The translations under genes were made by a program, and so were the position numbers. The notes below the pieces were generated by a model that saw nothing but the letters and a program-made list of their open reading frames with translations, was not told where the DNA came from and made no database searches. From Citrobacter youngae ATCC 29220 (GTDB taxonomy: Bacteria; Pseudomonadota; Gammaproteobacteria; Enterobacterales; Enterobacteriaceae), in the NCBI RefSeq assembly GCF_000155975.1, contig NZ_GG730301.1:312049-376048 (forward strand): a DNA stretch of 64,000 nt, in the 5' to 3' direction. The stretch's first letter is position 1, and every line of letters begins with the position of its first letter. Shown here one piece after another: positions 6,657 through 15,920 of this stretch.

Positions 6657-8735
6657 TTAAACCAGCGCATCCTTATCAATACCCAACCGCTTCATGCGTG
6701 ACAGTAGCGTCGTACGTTTCAGCCCCAGTCGCTGCGCTGCGCCTTTGGGACCGGCAACCACGCCGTTAGTCTCTTTCAGCACGCGCATAATCAGCTGGTA
6801 TTCATCTTCGCCGTCCTGTGCGACTTCGGTGGCTACCGGCGGCTCGGACGGCGACAAAGCGACAACATCAGGCAGGGACAGTTGCAGTACGTTACCCCTT
6901 GTGAGCAGAACCGCGCGTTCAACCACGTTTTCCAGTTCACGCACGTTACCCGGCCATTCCATACTGCTCAGCGTACGCAAAGCCTCGGCGGGGATGCTGT
7001 CGATATTACGCCCCATCCGGCGGGCAATTTTAAAGGTGAAGGCTTTTACCAGCAGCGGAATATCTTCCGGGCGTTCGCGCAGCGGCGGCAGATGGATGGG
7101 GAAGACGTTCAGCCGATAGTACAGATCGTTGCGAAACTCGCGATCGGCCACCATTTTTTTCAGATCGCGGTTGGTGGCGGCGATCAAACGGACATCGGTC
7201 TGGATCAGCTTATTGCTGCCCAGACGTTCAAATTCCTGCTCTTGCAAAACGCGCAGCAGCTTAGGTTGAAGTTCAAGCGGCATATCGCCCACTTCGTCAA
7301 GGAACAGTGAGCTTTTGTCCGCCAGTTCGAAACGCCCAATACGCTGCGTGCTGGCGCCGGTAAACGCGCCGCGCTCATGACCAAACAGGTCGCTCTCCAG
7401 CAATCCGGCAGGCATTGCCGCGCAGTTCATCTTCACCATCCGGCGGGCGTTACGGCCGCTCAGGTTGTGAATTGCTCTGGCGATCAGCTCCTTGCCTGTT
7501 CCGGTCTCGCCGAGGATCAATACGGTGCTGTCGCTTTGCGCCACCATTTCGACCTGTTTGAGCACGCTGTACATCGCTTCGCTACGGCCAATAATTTCGC
7601 CGAACTCGCTGTCAACGTTGTTGAGCTGCTCGGTCAGCGCCAGGTTTTCATCGACCAGGCGTTCTTTCAGGCGGTGAATTTCCTGGTAGGCGAGGGCGTT
7701 ATCCACCGCAATCGCCACGCGCTCGGCAATCTGGCGTAACAGTTTGAGATTGGCGGTAGTGAAGACTTTCTCTTCACACTGCGCCAGCTTAAGTACGCCA
7801 AGCATGTTATTGCCGGACATCAGCGGCAGCAGGCACAGAGTCTGTAGCTGGTTGCCCCAGGTTTCGAACAGCATGCGTTCATAAGGCGCAAGGGCGTCGC
7901 GCTCGCTCAGATTAATCAGCAGCATCTCTTTGCTTTTGAAGACCCGCTCAGAGAGCGTGCCTGCTTCGTCCACTTCGCTCTGTTCGTGCGCCGGATGATG
8001 CTCATCCAGATAGTGGGTAGAGTAGATGCTCAGCTTATTTTTGCGATCGCTGCGTAACACGATGCTGATGGCATCGATATCGAAGTAGTGGTGGATCTCT
8101 TTGGCGACTTCGCTGACCAGCTCATCGATGTCCAGTCGGGAGAGCACCGCATTGGTGATGGCGACCAGGATGCGAAAGTTGTCACGCTCGCGGCACAGCA
8201 GATCGTAATCGACGTTGTTGCTGACTCTGCTTTGAATTTGTTCAGCCACGACACCGACAATCTGGGTGAAGGTCTGGAGCCGATTGTACTCTTTTTCACT
8301 CCACGGGCGGTCTTCGTTGCGGATGAATTCGCAACCGCCAAAGATGCGTCCATCCGCCGCCAGCGGGAGCAGGCAGTAGTGACCAAATTCAGGATACAAC
8401 CCGCCGGATGCCAGCTGCGGCCAGGTCTCCGTAAACTCATGATAGTTGCAGTGCAGCGCGTCAGGGCGCGACAGAATACGGCGTACCGGCCCATGCGCCA
8501 GCACCGTTTCATCTTCGTAATCGATAGGTTTACTATTTTCGCGCGTCGCAAAATAACGCGCACGCTGCGTTTGTGCCTGCCATAAGACAATAGCCGCGCA
8601 GTCGGCCAGTCCGGAACGCTTGGCCAGCTGTGAAAGCGACTCGCTGAGAGACTGAAGATCGGGCTGCTGTAATAATGTACGAGTAATATCGAACAGGCCT
8701 TGCTGTCCGAGGTCACTCATCGGTGTATACGACAT
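6657..8735 (-). CDS. fhlA: FhlA, formate-responsive sigma-54 activator
   Basis: This 692-residue protein has E. coli FhlA length and layout. Two GAF domains occupy roughly 1-380 and bind formate; a central AAA+ domain has Walker A GETGTGKE, the sigma-54 contact GAFTGA and Walker B LFLDEVGDM; a C-terminal Fis-type helix-turn-helix includes LGLKRTTLLSRMKRLG. It activates the hyc, hyp and hydN-hypF operons from upstream sites when formate accumulates. It is the last gene after hypE, separated by a REP-rich gap of about 200 bases, and can be read from the hyp operon. Confidence 0.97.
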   Translation of the reverse strand: MSYTPMSDLGQQGLFDITRTLLQQPDLQSLSESLSQLAKRSGLADCAAIVLWQAQTQRARYFATRENSKPIDYEDETVLAHGPVRRILSRPDALHCNYHEFTETWPQLASGGLYPEFGHYCLLPLAADGRIFGGCEFIRNEDRPWSEKEYNRLQTFTQIVGVVAEQIQSRVSNNVDYDLLCRERDNFRILVAITNAVLSRLDIDELVSEVAKEIHHYFDIDAISIVLRSDRKNKLSIYSTHYLDEHHPAHEQSEVDEAGTLSERVFKSKEMLLINLSERDALAPYERMLFETWGNQLQTLCLLPLMSGNNMLGVLKLAQCEEKVFTTANLKLLRQIAERVAIAVDNALAYQEIHRLKERLVDENLALTEQLNNVDSEFGEIIGRSEAMYSVLKQVEMVAQSDSTVLILGETGTGKELIARAIHNLSGRNARRMVKMNCAAMPAGLLESDLFGHERGAFTGASTQRIGRFELADKSSLFLDEVGDMPLELQPKLLRVLQEQEFERLGSNKLIQTDVRLIAATNRDLKKMVADREFRNDLYYRLNVFPIHLPPLRERPEDIPLLVKAFTFKIARRMGRNIDSIPAEALRTLSSMEWPGNVRELENVVERAVLLTRGNVLQLSLPDVVALSPSEPPVATEVAQDGEDEYQLIMRVLKETNGVVAGPKGAAQRLGLKRTTLLSRMKRLGIDKDALV

Positions 8736-8810
8736 ATTGCTTTTCCAGGAAAAGCACCGCAGAACGGTGCGAAAACGGTAAATGAATTATAGGTATAAGT
8801 CGTAAATTAT

Positions 8811-8936
8811 TGCCGGATGGCTGACCGCAAGCTCGTAGGTCAGCAATCCGTAGGCCTGATAAGCAAAGCGCCATCAGGCGTTAATGCAGCGTTAATGCCG
8901 GATGTCGACGCAAATGTGTCTTATCCGGCCTACAGC
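8811..8936. repeat. REP/BIME cluster between hypE and fhlA
   Basis: Several REP-type palindromes (TGCCGGATGG, GCCTGATAAGC...GCCATCAGGC, TGCCGGATG...TTATCCGGCC) fill the gap upstream of fhlA inside the presumed operon. They may stabilise hypE mRNA or reduce read-through to fhlA. Confidence 0.85.
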
Positions 8937-8942
8937 TTGCTG

Positions 8943-9953
8943 CTAGCATATACGAGGTAATGGTTCGGCGTGTGGTAAATCGAGGGTTCGTTTCACGCCG
9001 TACAGTCCGGCAAGGCGTACCCCTTTACGTTCGACCACTTCGCCAATCATTGCCGCATCGCGTCCTAACGGATGCGCGCGCAGCGCGGCAAGCACGCTTT
9101 CCGCCGCCTGGCGCTCAACGGCAATCACCAGTTTGCCTTCGTTGGCAAAGTTGAGCGCATCCAGGCCCAGCAGCTCGCAAACGCCACGCACCGCGGGCTT
9201 CACGGGCAGAGCCGCTTCAGACAGCTCAATACCCAATCCGCAGGCTGCGGCAAACTCGTGCGTCACCGCATTCACGCCGCCACGGGTGGCGTCACGCAGC
9301 GCCTTCACGCCGGGTATATCACGTATCGTCTGGATAAGCGGCGTCAGCACCGCACAGTCGCTGACCAGTTCGCCATCAAGACCCAATTGCTCGCGCAGAT
9401 TAAGAATGGTTGCGCCGTGGTCGCCGAGCGTACCGCTGACCAGCAGAACATCACCGACGCTCAGGGTTTGCGCGCCCCAGTGAATGTTGGCGGGGATCGC
9501 GCCCATACCGGCGGTGTTGATGAACAGCTTATCCGCTGCGCCACGCTGCACGACTTTGGTATCGCCGGTCACGATGGCGATACCCGCTTCGCGTGCGGTT
9601 GCCGCCATGCTGGTGACGACGCTTTTCAGCGTCTCCATCGGCAGGCCCTCTTCAAGGATAAAACCACAGGAGAGGTAGCGCGGGATCGCGCCGCTGACGG
9701 CGACATCGTTAGCCGTACCGCAGATAGCCAGCTTGCCAATATTGCCGCCAGGGAAGAACAACGGGTCGATAACGTAGCTGTCGGTTGAAAACGCCAGACG
9801 ATCGCCCTCTGCGACCAGTTGCGCCAGCTCCAGACGCGCCTGATCTTCCTGTTCCGCCAGCCACGGATTAGCAAAAGCCTCCATAAACAGACTGTTAATC
9901 AACTGCTGCATAGCCTGACCGCCGCTACCGTGGGCGAGTTGTACGCTGTTCAT
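8943..9953 (-). CDS. hypE: HypE, NiFe-hydrogenase CN-ligand maturation protein
   Basis: The 336-residue protein dehydrates a carbamoyl group carried on its C-terminal cysteine to a thiocyanate, which is passed as cyanide to iron. The chain ends PRIC, the conserved C-terminal motif that carries this cysteine. It belongs to the PurM-like ATP-binding family, with HGSGGQAM near the front and GDTKVVQRG in the middle. It overlaps hypD by four bases, as in the E. coli hypABCDE operon, and acts together with HypF. Confidence 0.96.
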   Translation of the reverse strand: MNSVQLAHGSGGQAMQQLINSLFMEAFANPWLAEQEDQARLELAQLVAEGDRLAFSTDSYVIDPLFFPGGNIGKLAICGTANDVAVSGAIPRYLSCGFILEEGLPMETLKSVVTSMAATAREAGIAIVTGDTKVVQRGAADKLFINTAGMGAIPANIHWGAQTLSVGDVLLVSGTLGDHGATILNLREQLGLDGELVSDCAVLTPLIQTIRDIPGVKALRDATRGGVNAVTHEFAAACGLGIELSEAALPVKPAVRGVCELLGLDALNFANEGKLVIAVERQAAESVLAALRAHPLGRDAAMIGEVVERKGVRLAGLYGVKRTLDLPHAEPLPRIC

Positions 9954-11071
9954 GCTTCACACTCCTGCTGACGATACTGATACCAGGCGGCACATGCGCC
10001 TTCTGAGGAGACCATCAGGGCGCCAAACGCGGTCTCCGGATTACAGGTTTTACCAAATAACGGGCACTGATGCGGTTTACATCTGCCGGTCAGCACCTCT
10101 CCGCAACGCGCGCGCGGATCGTCATATACCTGCTGTGGCGCTGGCTGGAAATGCGCTTCGGCATCAAAGCGCTGATAGTCGGGCGTCAGGTGAACGCCAG
10201 AGGATTCAATCACGCCCAGACCGCGCCATTCGCTGTCGCCGTTGACGCAAAATACCTCAGCGATAGCCTGTTGCGCTAAGGCGTTACCGGCGTCCGGCAC
10301 CACGCGGCGGTACTGGTTTTCTACCACGCTATGCTCGGCAATTTTCTGCTCAATCAGCATCACCACGCCCTGCAGCAGATCGAGCGGTTCGAAACCCGCG
10401 ACCACTAACGGACGATGGAAATCGGATGCAATGAAATTATAGGCGTCGGTGCCAATTACCATGCTGACGTGCCCCGGCGCTAAAAAGGCGTCGATGCCGT
10501 TATCCGGCTGTTCCAGCAGGCTACGCAGGGTCGGGATAAGCGTGATGTGCTGGCAGAAAAAGTAAAAGTTCTGCACGTCACGCTGTTTTGCCTGTTGCAG
10601 GGTGATGGCGGTCGTCGGCATCGTGGTTTCAAAACCCAGGCCAAAGAACACCACTTTGCGCGTTGGATTTTCCTGCGCCAGCTTCAGCGCATCCATCGGC
10701 GAATAAACGATGCGGATATCCGCGCCGCGCGCTTTGGCCTGCAGCAGGGAACCCTGTTTCCCCGGCACGCGCATGGCGTCGCCAAAGGTACAGAAAATCA
10801 CTTCCGGATGGCTGGCGATTTCAACGCAGCTGTCGATTCTGCCCATCGGCAGAACGCAAACCGGGCAGCCCGGACCGTGAATAAACTCCACGTTTTCGGG
10901 AAGCAGCTGGTCAAGTCCGAATTTGAAAATAGCGTGGGTATGGCCACCACAAACTTCCATGATGCGCAGCGGTCGTTCAGCGGTATAGGGGAGGAGAGCG
11001 GCACGTTCGCACAGGTGCTCTATCAACTGCATCACCTGTTCTGGTGCGCGGTATTCGTCAACAAAACGCAT
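9950..11071 (-). CDS. hypD: HypD, Fe(CN)2CO assembly scaffold
   Basis: This 373-residue protein carries the iron of the NiFe site while CN and CO ligands are added, in a complex with HypC. Conserved HypD cysteine motifs are visible: CGGHTHAIFKFG, GPGCPVCVLP and the C-terminal CEVLTGRCKPHQCPLFGKTC cluster for a 4Fe-4S centre. Its start lies one base after the hypC stop, so translation is likely coupled. Confidence 0.97.
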   Translation of the reverse strand: MRFVDEYRAPEQVMQLIEHLCERAALLPYTAERPLRIMEVCGGHTHAIFKFGLDQLLPENVEFIHGPGCPVCVLPMGRIDSCVEIASHPEVIFCTFGDAMRVPGKQGSLLQAKARGADIRIVYSPMDALKLAQENPTRKVVFFGLGFETTMPTTAITLQQAKQRDVQNFYFFCQHITLIPTLRSLLEQPDNGIDAFLAPGHVSMVIGTDAYNFIASDFHRPLVVAGFEPLDLLQGVVMLIEQKIAEHSVVENQYRRVVPDAGNALAQQAIAEVFCVNGDSEWRGLGVIESSGVHLTPDYQRFDAEAHFQPAPQQVYDDPRARCGEVLTGRCKPHQCPLFGKTCNPETAFGALMVSSEGACAAWYQYRQQECEA

Positions 11072-11344
11072 TTATTTTTCCTCGCCGTACAGCAACGCGC
11101 CGACATCCGGCTCAACGTCAAACATGTTTTGCAGCGCGTCGAGCGTGTCGCGCGCTTCTGCTTCATTAATGATGCTCATGGCAAAGCCGACGTGAACCAG
11201 TACCCACTGGCCCAGGCGCGGCTCACCGTTTTCATCGCAGCTACCGACCAGCGTCAGGTCGACGTCGCGCTGAATGCCGCAAACGTCGACTTTGGCCTGG
11301 TTGCCGTCAATGGTGCGGATTTGACCCGGAACACCTATGCACAT
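11072..11344 (-). CDS. hypC: HypC, hydrogenase assembly chaperone
   Basis: A 90-residue chaperone of the HypC/HupF family that delivers the Fe(CN)2CO unit to the hydrogenase large subunit HycE. The mature N-terminal MCIGVPGQI motif starts at 11344, with the essential cysteine at position 2; an upstream in-frame start at 11371 would hide this cysteine and is rejected. It overlaps hypB by 10 bases. Confidence 0.96.
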   Translation of the reverse strand: MCIGVPGQIRTIDGNQAKVDVCGIQRDVDLTLVGSCDENGEPRLGQWVLVHVGFAMSIINEAEARDTLDALQNMFDVEPDVGALLYGEEK

Positions 11345-12207
11345 CGCTGCGTCTCCAGCCAGGAGAGCCATTGATCCATCCCTTCGCCGCTGGTGGCGGA
11401 AATCAGGATGATCTCAATATCCGGGTTCACTTCCCGGGCGCTGGCGATGCACTTTTCAACATCAAAATTGAGGTACGGCAGCAGATCCACTTTGTTGAGC
11501 AGCATCAGCGATGCGGCGGCAAACATATGCGGATATTTCAGCGGCTTATCTTCGCCTTCGGTAACGGACAGCACCGCCACTTTATGACGTTCGCCGAGGT
11601 CGAAGCTGGCCGGGCAGACCAGGTTGCCGACGTTTTCAATGAACAGAATGCCGTTGTCATCAAGCGGCAGACGCGGCGCGGCGTCTGCAATCATTTGCGC
11701 GTCAAGGTGACAGCCTTTACCGGTGTTGACCTGGATGGCGGGAGTACCGGTGGCGCGAATACGGGCGGCATCGTTGACCGTCTGCTGGTCACCTTCAATC
11801 ACGGCGCACGGTACGCTGTCTTTAAGCTTCATTAGCGTTTCGGTCAGCAGCGTGGTTTTACCGGAGCCTGGGCTTGATACAAGGTTTAATACCAGATGCT
11901 GACGAGCAGCAAAGCGGGCGCGGTTACGCTCGGCCAGACGGTTATTTTTGTCCAGCACGTCAATTTCGACTTCCAGCATCCGGCGCTGGCTCATGCCTGG
12001 CGCATGGGTACCCGCCTCGCCATGACCGTAGTGCAGGTCGCCTTCTGCGGTCTGGCTCGGTGCGAAATTAGAGGTTTTCACACCGGTAATATTCAGCGCC
12101 GGGCGAGCCGCCGGGGCAAATGGCGCGCTGCGAAACGCCGAGTGGGGGTTATGCTCATCACCCTCTATATAAAGGTTGCCTTCAGCGCAACCACATGTCG
12201 TACACAT
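11335..12207 (-). CDS. hypB: HypB, GTPase for nickel insertion
   Basis: The 290-residue GTPase hydrolyses GTP to drive nickel delivery to HycE with HypA. The N-terminal MCTTCGC nickel-binding motif is present; Walker A reads [11 protein letters not shown] near residue 113; downstream NKVDLLPY gives the guanine-specificity motif. A REP pair separates it from hypA upstream. Confidence 0.96.
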   Translation of the reverse strand: MCTTCGCAEGNLYIEGDEHNPHSAFRSAPFAPAARPALNITGVKTSNFAPSQTAEGDLHYGHGEAGTHAPGMSQRRMLEVEIDVLDKNNRLAERNRARFAARQHLVLNLVSSPGSGKTTLLTETLMKLKDSVPCAVIEGDQQTVNDAARIRATGTPAIQVNTGKGCHLDAQMIADAAPRLPLDDNGILFIENVGNLVCPASFDLGERHKVAVLSVTEGEDKPLKYPHMFAAASLMLLNKVDLLPYLNFDVEKCIASAREVNPDIEIILISATSGEGMDQWLSWLETQRCA

Positions 12208-12243
12208 CGCTCACTCCTGATCTCTATCTTGCGGTAAATCTGT

Positions 12244-12330
12244 TGCCGGATGGCGGCTTCGCCTTATCCGGCCGACAACTCAGGCTATTCCTGCAGGCCG
12301 GATAAGACGCTTAAGCGTCGCCATCCGGCG
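12244..12330. repeat. REP/BIME pair between hypA and hypB
   Basis: Two REP palindromes lie inside the hypA-hypB interval. The right-hand one runs into the 3' end of hypA and supplies its last codons and stop. Confidence 0.85.
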
Positions 12331-12682
12331 CAGAATTACTGTCTATTTCAATTCGTCGAATCTGTAGACCGTCATCAGCCACAATTCTCAGCATGTCGCT
12401 GTTGCACTGCGGACACCGACGCACGCGTTGCGTCAGTAACGTGACGTATTGCTGACAAGATTCGCACCAACATTCCGCTTCTTGTTCTTCGAGGTGGAGT
12501 TTACAACCTTCTGCAAGGGTGCCACGGCATACCAGATCAAAATAAAAGGCGAGAGCGCTGGTTTCTACGCAAGAAAATGCGCCAATTTTGAGCCAGACCC
12601 CAGTTACTCGCTTGGCACCGTGTTGCGTGGCCTGTTGTTCAATCAATTCCAGTGCCCGTTGGCAGAGGGTTATTTCGTGCAT
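12311..12682 (-). CDS. hypA: HypA, hydrogenase nickel incorporation protein
   Basis: The 123-residue zinc/nickel protein works with HypB to load nickel into HycE. MHEITLCQRALELI starts with the nickel-ligating MHE motif; the zinc site is C-x2-C (CWCESCQQ) and C-x2-C (CPQC). E. coli HypA has 116 residues; here the last residues (NSAPDGDA) are translated from a REP palindrome, so the tail is about seven residues longer and species-specific. It is the first gene of the hyp operon, with a sigma-54 promoter at 12712-12727. Confidence 0.95.
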   Translation of the reverse strand: MHEITLCQRALELIEQQATQHGAKRVTGVWLKIGAFSCVETSALAFYFDLVCRGTLAEGCKLHLEEQEAECWCESCQQYVTLLTQRVRRCPQCNSDMLRIVADDGLQIRRIEIDSNSAPDGDA

Positions 12683-12711
12683 ACCGCCTCCTGTGAAGTT
12701 GCCGTATTAAA

Positions 12712-12727
12712 AGCAATAAACATGCCA
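12712..12727 (-). promoter_or_regulatory. Sigma-54 promoter of the hyp operon
   Basis: On the minus strand the sequence reads TGGCATG, four bases, TTGCT, a near-consensus -24/-12 promoter with correct spacing. It lies about 30 bases before hypA, as in E. coli. Confidence 0.85.
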
Positions 12728-12752
12728 GGTTGAATTTTTTCGTTCGTGACAA

Positions 12753-12782
12753 TGACGACGATGACGAAATGACACGTCGTCA
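12753..12782. promoter_or_regulatory. FhlA-type upstream activating region between hypA and hycA
   Basis: Arms TGACGACG and CGTCGTCA form an inverted repeat around a 14-base centre that itself contains TGACG-AAA-TGACA. The region is about 50-75 bases upstream of the hycA sigma-54 promoter and near the hypA one, so it can serve FhlA at both. Confidence 0.7.
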
Positions 12783-12828
12783 CCCGCCTTTGATTTTTTA
12801 TCTCCATGAAAATAAAGGTAATTAATTT

Positions 12829-12845
12829 TGGCATGAAATGTGCTT
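12829..12845 (+). promoter_or_regulatory. Sigma-54 promoter of the hyc operon
   Basis: The sequence reads TGGCATG, four bases, GTGCT, matching the -24 (GG) and -12 (GC) elements at correct spacing. It lies about 36 bases upstream of the hycA start at 12881. Confidence 0.8.
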
Positions 12846-12880
12846 AAGGCTGTTCATCTCTGCTAAACGGGTAACCTGAA

Positions 12881-13339
12881 ATGACTATTTGGGAAATAAG
12901 CGAAAAAGCCGATTACATCGCTGAACGGCATCGTCGCCTACAGGACCAGTGGCGTATTTACTGCAACTCGCTGGTTCAGGGGATCACCCTGTCGAAAGCG
13001 CGTTTGCATCATGCGATGAGCTGCGCGCCGGACAAGGATCTGTGCTTTGTCCTTTTTGAACACTTCGTTATCTACGTCACGCTGGCGAATGGCTTTAACA
13101 GTCACACCATCGAGTATTACGTGGAAACGAAAGAGGGTGATGATAAGCAACTGATTGCACAGGCAGAGTTGACCATTGACGGTAAAGTTGATGAGCGTAT
13201 CAGCAACCGCGATCGCGAGCAGGTGCTGGAGCACTATCTCGAAAAAATCGCCAGCGTCTACGACAGCCTGTACACCGCGGTTGAGAACAATATGCCGGTG
13301 AATTTAAGCCAGCTGGTTGAGGGACATAACCCGGCTTAA
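12881..13339 (+). CDS. hycA: HycA, formate hydrogenlyase regulatory protein
   Basis: This 152-residue cytoplasmic protein is the first product of the hyc operon and damps FhlA activity, forming a feedback loop on hyc and hyp expression. Sequence (MTIWEISEKADYIAERHRRLQ) and length match E. coli HycA (153 aa). The ATG at 12881 lies 36 bases after the sigma-54 promoter. A spacer of 144 bases before hycB contains further FhlA-type repeats. Confidence 0.95.
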   Translation: MTIWEISEKADYIAERHRRLQDQWRIYCNSLVQGITLSKARLHHAMSCAPDKDLCFVLFEHFVIYVTLANGFNSHTIEYYVETKEGDDKQLIAQAELTIDGKVDERISNRDREQVLEHYLEKIASVYDSLYTAVENNMPVNLSQLVEGHNPA

Positions 13340-13409
13340 GCCTCGGGTGCTGCCCACGTTTGTCATGATGCGTCTTTGGTACTGCGTCACGACAGTTTAG
13401 GGAATGGGC

Positions 13410-13446
13410 ATGTCGAAAAATGTCGAAATGACATTTGCCTGACATG
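13410..13446. promoter_or_regulatory. FhlA-type repeat cluster between hycA and hycB
   Basis: Two TGTCG repeats ten bases apart (13411, 13421) and a TGACA (13429-13433), followed by a GACATG, produce overlapping palindromes such as TGTCG-AAA-TGACA. A comparable intragenic FhlA site between hycA and hycB is known in E. coli. Confidence 0.65.
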
Positions 13447-13483
13447 TTTTCGTCAAAAATGACTATCACCTGAGGAATGCCTG

Positions 13484-14095
13484 GTGAATCGTTTTGTAAT
13501 TGCTGACTCCACTCTTTGTATCGGCTGCCACACCTGTGAAGCCGCCTGTTCAGAGACACATCGCCAGCATGGCCTGCAGTCAATGCCGCGCCTGAAAGTG
13601 ATGTTAAATGAAAAAGAATCCGCGCCGCAGCTTTGCCATCAGTGTGAAGATGCGCCTTGCGCCACCGTTTGTCCGGTTAATGCGATTAACCGCGTTGACG
13701 GCGCCGTACAGCTGAATGAAAGCCTGTGCGTAAGCTGCAAACTGTGCGGGATTGCCTGTCCGTTTGGCGCTATCGAGTTTTCCGGTAGCCGTCCGCTGCA
13801 CATCCCGGCAAACGCCAATACATCAAAAGCGCCTCCGGCTCCACCCGCGCCTGCCCGCGTAAGTACGCTGCTGGACTGGGTTCCGGGCGTTCGTGCCATC
13901 GCGGTGAAATGCGATCTGTGTAGTTTTGACGAGCAAGGTCCGGCCTGCGTACGCATGTGTCCGACTAAAGCCCTGCACCTGGTGAGCAACATGGATATCG
14001 CCCGCGCCAGCAAACGCAAGCGTGAGCTGACTTTCAATACCGACTTCGGCGATCTCACCTTGTTTCAGCAGGCTCAAAGTGGAGATGCAAAATGA
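13484..14095 (+). CDS. hycB: HycB, formate hydrogenlyase ferredoxin-like subunit
   Basis: The 203-residue electron-transfer subunit carries four Cys-rich 4Fe-4S sites (CIGCHTCEAACSE; CHQCEDAPCATVCP; CVSCKLCGIACP; CDLCSFDEQGPACVRMCP) that pass electrons from formate dehydrogenase-H into the hydrogenase-3 arm. It starts with GTG at 13484 and overlaps hycC by four bases. Confidence 0.96.
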   Translation: MNRFVIADSTLCIGCHTCEAACSETHRQHGLQSMPRLKVMLNEKESAPQLCHQCEDAPCATVCPVNAINRVDGAVQLNESLCVSCKLCGIACPFGAIEFSGSRPLHIPANANTSKAPPAPPAPARVSTLLDWVPGVRAIAVKCDLCSFDEQGPACVRMCPTKALHLVSNMDIARASKRKRELTFNTDFGDLTLFQQAQSGDAK

Positions 14096-15918
14096 GCGCA
14101 ATTTCACTGATTAACAGCGGCGTGGCCTGGTTTACGGCTGCGGCGGTTCTGGCATTTCTGTTTTCGTTTCATAAACCGCTGAGCGGCTGGATTGCCGGAG
14201 TTGGCGGTGCGGTCGGCAGTTTGTGTACGGCTGGCGCGGGTTTTATGGTGCTGACCAACGCGCTGGCGGTAAGCGGTGTGATGCCGTTTATTGGTCACAG
14301 CCTGCAAATTACCCCGTTGAACGCTATCTGGCTGATTACCTTGGGCCTGTGCGGCCTGTTTGTCAGCCTGTACAACATTGACTGGCATCGCCATCCGCAG
14401 GTGAAAGCCAACGGCCTGCTGATCAATCTGCTGATGGCCGCAGCAGTATGTGCGGTGGTTGCCAGCAACCTCGGTACGCTGGTGGTGATGGCGGAAATCA
14501 TGGCGCTGTGCGCGGTGTTCCTGACCGGCTGCAGTAAAGAGGGCAAGCTGTGGTTTGCGCTGGGCCGTATCGGCACGCTGCTGCTGGCGATTGCCTGCTA
14601 CCTGGTGTGGCAACGTTACGGCACGCTGGAGCTGCGCCTGCTTGACCTGCGCACTCAGGAGCTGCCGCTTGGGTCTGACATCTGGCTGCTGGGCGTGGTG
14701 GGTTTTGGTTTGCTGGCCGGGATTATCCCACTGCACGGTTGGGTGCCGCAGGCGCACGCTAACGCCAGCGCGCCGGCTGCGGCGCTGTTTTCTACCGTGG
14801 TGATGAAGGTCGGTCTGCTAGGCATTCTTTCCCTGTCGCTGCTGGGCGGCAATGCGCCGCTGTGGTGGGGCATCACGCTGTTGGTGCTGGGTATGATCAC
14901 CGCGTTCGTCGGCGGTCTGTATGCGCTGATGGAACATAACATCCAGCGTCTGCTGGCGTACCACACGCTGGAAAACATCGGCATTATCCTGCTGGGTCTG
15001 GGCGCAGGCGTTACCGGTATTGCTCTGAATCAACCGGCGCTGATTGCGCTGGGTTTGACCGGTGGTCTGTATCATCTGGTCAACCATAGCCTGTTCAAAA
15101 GCGTGCTGTTCCTCGGCGCAGGCAGCATCTGGTTCCGTACCGGTCATCGCGATATCGAGAAGCTGGGCGGTATTGGTAAACGTATGCCGGTTATCTCTCT
15201 GGCGATGCTGGTCGGTCTGATGGCGATGGCCGCACTGCCGCCGCTGAACGGGTTTGCCGGTGAGTGGGTTATCTATCAGTCCTTCTTTAAGCTCGGCAAC
15301 AGCGGCGCGTTTGTCGGTCGTTTCTTAGGGCCGTTGCTGGCCGTTGGGCTGGCGATTACCGGCGCGCTGGCGGTGATGTGTATGGCGAAAGTGTATGGCG
15401 TTACGTTCCTTGGCGCACCGCGCACGAAGGAAGCTGAAAATGCCTGCTGCGCGCCAATCCTGATGGGCGTGAGCGTGGTTGCGCTGGCGATTTGCTGCGT
15501 GATTGGCGGCGTTGCTGCGCCGTGGCTGCTGCCGATGATCGCCTCTGCGGTTCCGCTGCCGCTGGAAACCGCGAACACCACCGTTTCTCAGCCGCTGATT
15601 ACGCTGCTGCTGATCGCGTGTCCGCTGCTGCCGTTCATCATCATGGCGATTTTCAAGGGCAACCGTCTGCCGTCGCGTTCACGCGGTGCGGCGTGGGTGT
15701 GTGGTTACGATCACGAGCAGTCAATGGTGATCACTGCGCACGGTTTTGCCATGCCGGTGAAAGAAGCCTTTGCGCCGGTACTCAAACTGCGTAAATGGCT
15801 GAACCCGGTATCACTGGTTCCGGGCTGGCAGAATGCGGCTGCCCCGGTGCTGTTCCGTCGCCTGGCGCTGATTGAACTGGCGGTACTGGTGGTGATTGTG
15901 GTTTCACGAGGAGCCTGA
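14092..15918 (+). CDS. hycC: HycC, hydrogenase-3 membrane subunit (NuoL/MrpA-like)
   Basis: This 608-residue, strongly hydrophobic protein anchors the formate hydrogenlyase complex in the inner membrane and belongs to the antiporter-like family of complex I NuoL/M/N. Typical features are the HGWVPQAHANASAPAAALFS stretch and conserved lysine/histidine residues in helices. Start overlaps hycB by four bases. Confidence 0.96.
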   Translation: MSAISLINSGVAWFTAAAVLAFLFSFHKPLSGWIAGVGGAVGSLCTAGAGFMVLTNALAVSGVMPFIGHSLQITPLNAIWLITLGLCGLFVSLYNIDWHRHPQVKANGLLINLLMAAAVCAVVASNLGTLVVMAEIMALCAVFLTGCSKEGKLWFALGRIGTLLLAIACYLVWQRYGTLELRLLDLRTQELPLGSDIWLLGVVGFGLLAGIIPLHGWVPQAHANASAPAAALFSTVVMKVGLLGILSLSLLGGNAPLWWGITLLVLGMITAFVGGLYALMEHNIQRLLAYHTLENIGIILLGLGAGVTGIALNQPALIALGLTGGLYHLVNHSLFKSVLFLGAGSIWFRTGHRDIEKLGGIGKRMPVISLAMLVGLMAMAALPPLNGFAGEWVIYQSFFKLGNSGAFVGRFLGPLLAVGLAITGALAVMCMAKVYGVTFLGAPRTKEAENACCAPILMGVSVVALAICCVIGGVAAPWLLPMIASAVPLPLETANTTVSQPLITLLLIACPLLPFIIMAIFKGNRLPSRSRGAAWVCGYDHEQSMVITAHGFAMPVKEAFAPVLKLRKWLNPVSLVPGWQNAAAPVLFRRLALIELAVLVVIVVSRGA

Positions 15919-15920
15919 GA

